Source: Ignelater luminosus
Lineage: Eukaryota > Arthropoda > Insecta > Coleoptera > Elateridae
DNA: 64,000 bases
Assembly: GCA_011009095.1 (NCBI GenBank)
Contig: VTPC01090547.1
Location: forward strand, 297,195 to 361,194
Direction: 5' to 3'
The notes beneath the pieces were generated by a model, which saw only the letters and a program-made list of their open reading frames with translations, was not told the DNA's origin and searched no databases. Every line of letters begins with the position of its first letter. Positions within the stretch are counted from its first letter, which is position 1. Shown in pieces: positions 60,652 through 64,000 of the stretch. The translations under genes were made by a program, and so were the position numbers.

Positions 60652-60875
60652 TATACTCAAGAGCATAGCTATAGCACCACATGCAATGTTGCTGTATTTA
60701 GCGAAATGACTCGGAGAATAACTCGGTCCCACAAAGTTATTCTAAATTTTATGAATAATCCAGATAATTATAGGAAAACAGAAAACATAAAAGGGGGCGC
60801 CAAAAAGTTTCTCCTAGATCTCAACTGCGGTTAGTTAGTTTAGCAAAAATTGCTATAGTTATGCTCTCGAGTGTA
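60652..60875. mobile_element. MITE candidate, about 224 bp
   Basis: TATACTCAAGAGCATAGC (60652) and the complement of 60851-60875 match at 22 of 25 positions as terminal inverted repeats. The interior is non-coding. It adjoins the older repeat that begins at about 60876. A TA-type target site is possible but cannot be separated from the AT-rich flank. Confidence 0.5.
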
Positions 60876-60948
60876 TTTGTAATGTCAATGAAAACAATTT
60901 AATATCTTTCACTTGAACAATGGGGATAAAATAGTATGCTGTAGTGTA
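60876..60948 (+). repeat. Older dispersed repeat, copy B, left part
   Basis: ATTTGTAATGTCAATGAAAA and what follows match copy A from 40971. The match stops where the pogo-like element begins and resumes at 63258. Confidence 0.6.
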
Positions 60949-63255
60949 GGGAGGTAGGGGAGCATTGGGCACTTTTTTACATAAGTGGTAATAAAACTAT
61001 CATTTTGTTACAGAATAAAATTTTTATTTCTGATATCAGTAGCACACATATTTGGCTTAAATTATTGCAAAGAACGGTTTTCTAACTATAATCAGTCTCA
61101 AAGTTGCAAGAGAATTTCTGAACCCTCTCAAAAGTACCCAATCCTCCCAGTGGTCGGGTGGTTTGGATACCTCTGTGGGAGGTTTGGGCATTGTATGTTA
61201 TACGCCTCATATTGTTAAATAACTTCAATATTATATAATATAACTATCAAATCTTGCTATGTAAAATCAATCTCTTACACATAAACAACATACATAACAT
61301 CAATCTCTTACAGTAAACTTCAAAGAAAATAACAAAACTAAAGATTGTCAAAAATTAGCATTATTACTTAACATTATAACTTATTTAAAATTTGGTATGA
61401 CCCAGATGGGCTTATCAAACGTATATTTTAAGCTCCCGCGTTTAGTCTGTGTAGTTGATACCGGCAATTTGGTTTTAATGTCATTCAATGAGACGCTTGA
61501 TGTATCTTCAATATCAGGGTATATAAATGTATTTCATATCTTACTCATACGCAAAAATTTAATAATCGCCATGGAGTTACTAACTTCTTCAATTCGCCCA
61601 ACATAGTGATAGACATTGTTTTTTGGTATCAAATTTGACTAGCACAAAATCGTTGACTTGGGAATTCTTGTCATCCTCATCATCATCCAGTTTTTCTCTC
61701 CTTTTGATGTCAATTCTTCAACAAGTTTAGGTATTCTTTTCTTTCCTGTCTTTTTAGAGTTATTTTTTCTGTCTTCTTTAATCTTATTTTTCCTTTGTCT
61801 TCTTTGTTCTGCCATTTCTACTAGTCTCTCCTCGGGTGTGTCGGTCAATATTCTAGTTTTTCTTTTTCATACCGATCAGTTTCCTAGGACCAGCCTTCGG
61901 ATATGGTCTTACGGAATCAGGAGTTATTGTCTCAGATTCTTCAGTTGGGTTCCTAATTGGAGATTCAAGCTGGAAAGGCCCAGAGGCTGCCATGTTATTT
62001 AAACTTGTTGGATCCACTTGATTCTGATTTTCTTCCGTCAAAAGTTGTTCCGCGGAGGCTTGACTTGGTGTTCGTTGTTCTGTAGAGACATTGTCTGTGC
62101 CAAAGCGATCGGTAACAGAAGAGCAAAGGAAATCTTCATCTGAGAAAATGTTCTAGTTGAAAGGCCATATGCCAGGTTTTTCGAATCCTTTTTGGATATT
62201 CTGTTGCTTAAATGCATGTAGAACTGCAAGCGCTGCTGTTGGTTTAGTATGTTTTGCAAAATGGTGCATATATTTCAGGGAGTTTGATGCTGTCATCCGT
62301 CCTGAAGGATGTGCTGATCTTTCTGACCCAACAGGAGCATTGTGTAGCATAAATGGTTTGAAATTCACCCGTGGAAAAATAAAGTAAGGTAGTATAGTTT
62401 CCTATAGCATTTATTCCGCAACACACCGTGACAAGCAAACCTCTTTCTGCAGATGTTGCTTGTCCAACTTGTTTGGTTCCTTTAGGAGTAATCACTTTTT
62501 GAGTTTGCTGAACAGTAGACAAACCTGTTTTATCAATATTATACGTTGCTTCCGGACTAAACTGATATCGCTCGTATACTTTTCAAAAAAGTCTTCAACA
62601 TTCTTTCTATTAAAGCTTGTAGCTTCTGGTGTCCGTATCGATAGCTGTGGTTGACGATTGAGAAAGCCTCTTAGCCAGTTTTCTGATGCAATTTTATTTT
62701 TAGTCCAATTTCTGGTACTTTTTTCTGTATTGCACAAGCGTAGTCGAAAGCCAATTGACGCGTCTGGACTTTTGACAATCCATAATTTAGTTTTGAAGAT
62801 GTTGTGAGATACTCTGACATTTTTTTTTCTTCATCATTGGTGCAGATTTGATTGGATATGAATTTAGATGAAACGTCTTTCAAGGCGCCATTCTGTTTTA
62901 AATATCGTTGAAGGTTAGATCTAGGTATATCATATTTACATGCAGTAGTTTTAATTTTGCCTCTCTTTGAAATTTCCTCTATGGCACGCAAGATAATGTC
63001 GCGTCGCTTATTCTTCTCTTTGGATGCAAATGGCATTTTCCTAAAATTAAACGATTAAAATAGTCAGTAAAGTAGATAAAACAAAACCACAAAAACTATA
63101 CTAAAATCCATACCAACGGTGGGAGCATTGGGCATGCCCAAACCACCCTTCAATTCCTATGCCCAATGCTTCCTATACACTCATTTTTTAAATACACTTA
63201 AATCTCTTCTATAAATCTCGGTTTACGAGGTGGTGCCCAATGCTCCCCTACCTCC
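60949..63255 (-). mobile_element. Pogo-like element with matching ends, internally deleted
   Basis: About 2.3 kb bounded by GGAGGTAGGGGAGCATTGGG at the left and its exact complement at the right (ends within a base of 60949 and 63255). TA lies outside both ends (60947-60948 and 63256-63257). It carries a damaged pogo-type transposase on the minus strand. The A/B repeat is split by it, so it inserted after that repeat spread. Clean ends with a defective gene make it a non-autonomous copy. Confidence 0.85.
61381..63036 (-). pseudogene. Pogo-like transposase, central DDE region deleted
   Basis: Starts at MPFASKEKNKRRDI (63036). A psq-type helix-turn-helix follows (KTTACKYDIPRSNLQRYL, 62910-62970), then the CENP-B-type domain (WLRGFLNRQPQLSIRTPEAT, 62610-62680). 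The first catalytic aspartate lies in NIDKTGL (about 62530). VITPKGTKQVGQATSAERG and VCCGINAIG follow. FKPFMLHNAPVG, HPSGRMTA and MHHFAKHTKPT run straight into QNIQKGFEKPGIWPFN (about 62165-62215). Family members have the second and third catalytic aspartates between those points, so they are deleted. The C-terminus has ITPDSVRPYPKAGPRK, TDTPEERLVEMAEQRRQRK, DFVLVKFDTKK, HYVGRIEE and ends PIWVIPNF. Several single-base frame changes occur. No active enzyme is possible. Confidence 0.8.
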
Positions 63256-63257
63256 TA

Positions 63258-63405
63258 TTATCTGTTAAGAGATTCCATAGGAAAGAGTGAAAAGTGCAGT
63301 CTTTATTATTAGAAGATTAGACGATATATAGAATAATTTTTATTGATAGTCCGGGTACAGTTGTAAATAATTAAATATAACTCTTTTGGTGAATGTTGAA
63401 ATAAC
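63258..63405 (+). repeat. Older dispersed repeat, copy B, right part
   Basis: Continues the match to copy A (41030-41165) after the pogo-like element: TATCTGTTAAGAGATTCC-like text, GTGAAAAGTGCAGTCTTTAT and AGAATAATTTTTATTGAT correspond to copy A words in the same order. Confidence 0.6.
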
Positions 63406-63903
63406 GCAAATTAAACAGAAAACGCTCCAAAGTAGGAAGTTAAGTATGATGTCAATGTCAATGGCTCAAACTAAAAATTATTGAATTGTATCATGCAATT
63501 ATGTTACAGAAACAAGACATGCTTTCTTTAATTTATAAAAAAGATGTTTAAGTGTAGCACTACTAAAATGCTTTTATTCTAATTAGTAATTAATATAAAA
63601 TTAAAAATATTCATTTTCAATTAAGGTAAGTGCGCCACAATAATAAAGTAAAGTAAACGAAGACCTAACGAATAATGTTACAACTAAATTAAATTATGAC
63701 AATTTTTTGTGACCAGTAACTGGCAAGCTGCCTATTTTATCTATTTTTTATTAATATAAAGAAATGAGACTTGCCAGGTGTAATCTAGCCATTAGGTTTC
63801 ATTATCGAAGTTATCCTTCTTTTATCGCTTATTAATTTAATTAAAATATAAAAATTAACATAAGTTATACCTACAGTTATACTAATAATGATATTCTTTC
63901 CAG
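63406..63903. other. Non-coding flank, probable intron end
   Basis: AT-rich. The last bases before 63904, ATGATATTCTTTCCAG, form a good splice acceptor with a pyrimidine tract. CTAATAAT just upstream could serve as a branch site. Confidence 0.5.
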
Positions 63904-64000
63904 GTTTCGATGACTATTACATATCGTTAGTTCCAAAATTCGAAGGATTATCTTGTAATTCAACTCAAGGCGTCAATATACCACTACCATCTTCTGGAAA
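63904..64000 (+). CDS. Partial host exon, protein unidentified
   Basis: The sequence following TTCTTTCCAG stays open to the window edge in one frame. It reads FDDYYISLVPKFEGLSCNST, then QGVNIPLPSSGK. The exon begins in phase 1: the first G of the glycine codon before FDDYY comes from the preceding exon. An asparagine-linked glycosylation sequon (NST) and a cysteine suggest a secreted or membrane protein, but I do not recognise the family. The composition differs from the surrounding transposon remnants, and there are no stops, unlike the other two frames. The window edge cuts it off, so its length and product are unknown. Confidence 0.5.

Noticed and set aside
1-64000. CRISPR array, rRNA, operon structure or viral genome island
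   Set aside because: No regularly spaced direct repeats, rRNA text or gene clusters occur; the window is an insect transposon graveyard.

Overview
The window looks like intergenic or intronic DNA from an insect genome. It is strongly AT-rich, and the transposon families in it are typical of insects: BEL/Pao, jockey and RTE-type LINEs, mariner DD34D, DD41D and DD37E elements, pogo/Tigger-like elements and a hAT-type element. The only credible host coding sequence is a short open exon at the right edge (63904-64000), preceded by a good splice acceptor. No bacterial features, CRISPR arrays, rRNA or complete tRNA gene were seen. I cannot name the species; a beetle or another insect with an AT-rich genome would fit.

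Layout. 1-8.1 kb: sparse DNA holding a LINE endonuclease piece (2.6-3.0 kb, minus), a decayed DD34D mariner (3.4-4.7 kb, minus) interrupted by a short repeat that recurs at 5.3 kb, and a tRNA-derived, SINE-like head at 5.5 kb. 8.1-14.0 kb: a BEL/Pao fossil on the minus strand (8.6-13.4 kb) with a DD37E remnant at each side. 14.6-16.7 kb: an RTE-type LINE ending in a (TGA)n tail. 19.1-19.6, 24.7-25.3 and 32.8-33.0 kb: three copies of an unclassified repeat. 20.3-22.2 kb: a DD37E remnant holding a 1082-bp GC-rich retroposed insert with an 11-bp target duplication and an (ATC)6 tail. 25.7-27.5 kb: a second RTE-type LINE. 33.4-36.1 kb: a pogo-like remnant split by a nearly whole DD41D element (34.18-35.48 kb). 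38.5-39.1 kb: another DD37E remnant. 41.7-43.6 kb: a DD41D element with about 320-bp terminal inverted repeats. 46.8-48.0 kb: two small hairpin or MITE elements. 53.4-55.8 kb: a jockey LINE split by a hAT-type element with an 8-bp target duplication. 57.6-58.6 kb: a third pogo/Tigger remnant. 59.2-60.6 kb: a broken gene of a widespread repeat-borne protein family. 60.65-60.88 kb: a MITE candidate. 60.95-63.26 kb: a pogo-like element with matching ends but an internally deleted transposase. 63.9 kb: the host exon.

The parts do not form a pathway. They form a layered insertion record with six nestings: hAT in jockey, retroposon in DD37E, DD41D in pogo, pogo in an older repeat, BEL/Pao in DD37E, and a short repeat in mariner. 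I found no convincing new biological system. The least explained items are the GC-rich retroposon without a visible polymerase, the long-TIR DD41D element, the three-copy repeat and the repeat-borne protein at 59-60.6 kb. All element identities come from reading translated motifs by eye against remembered family patterns; no database search was run.
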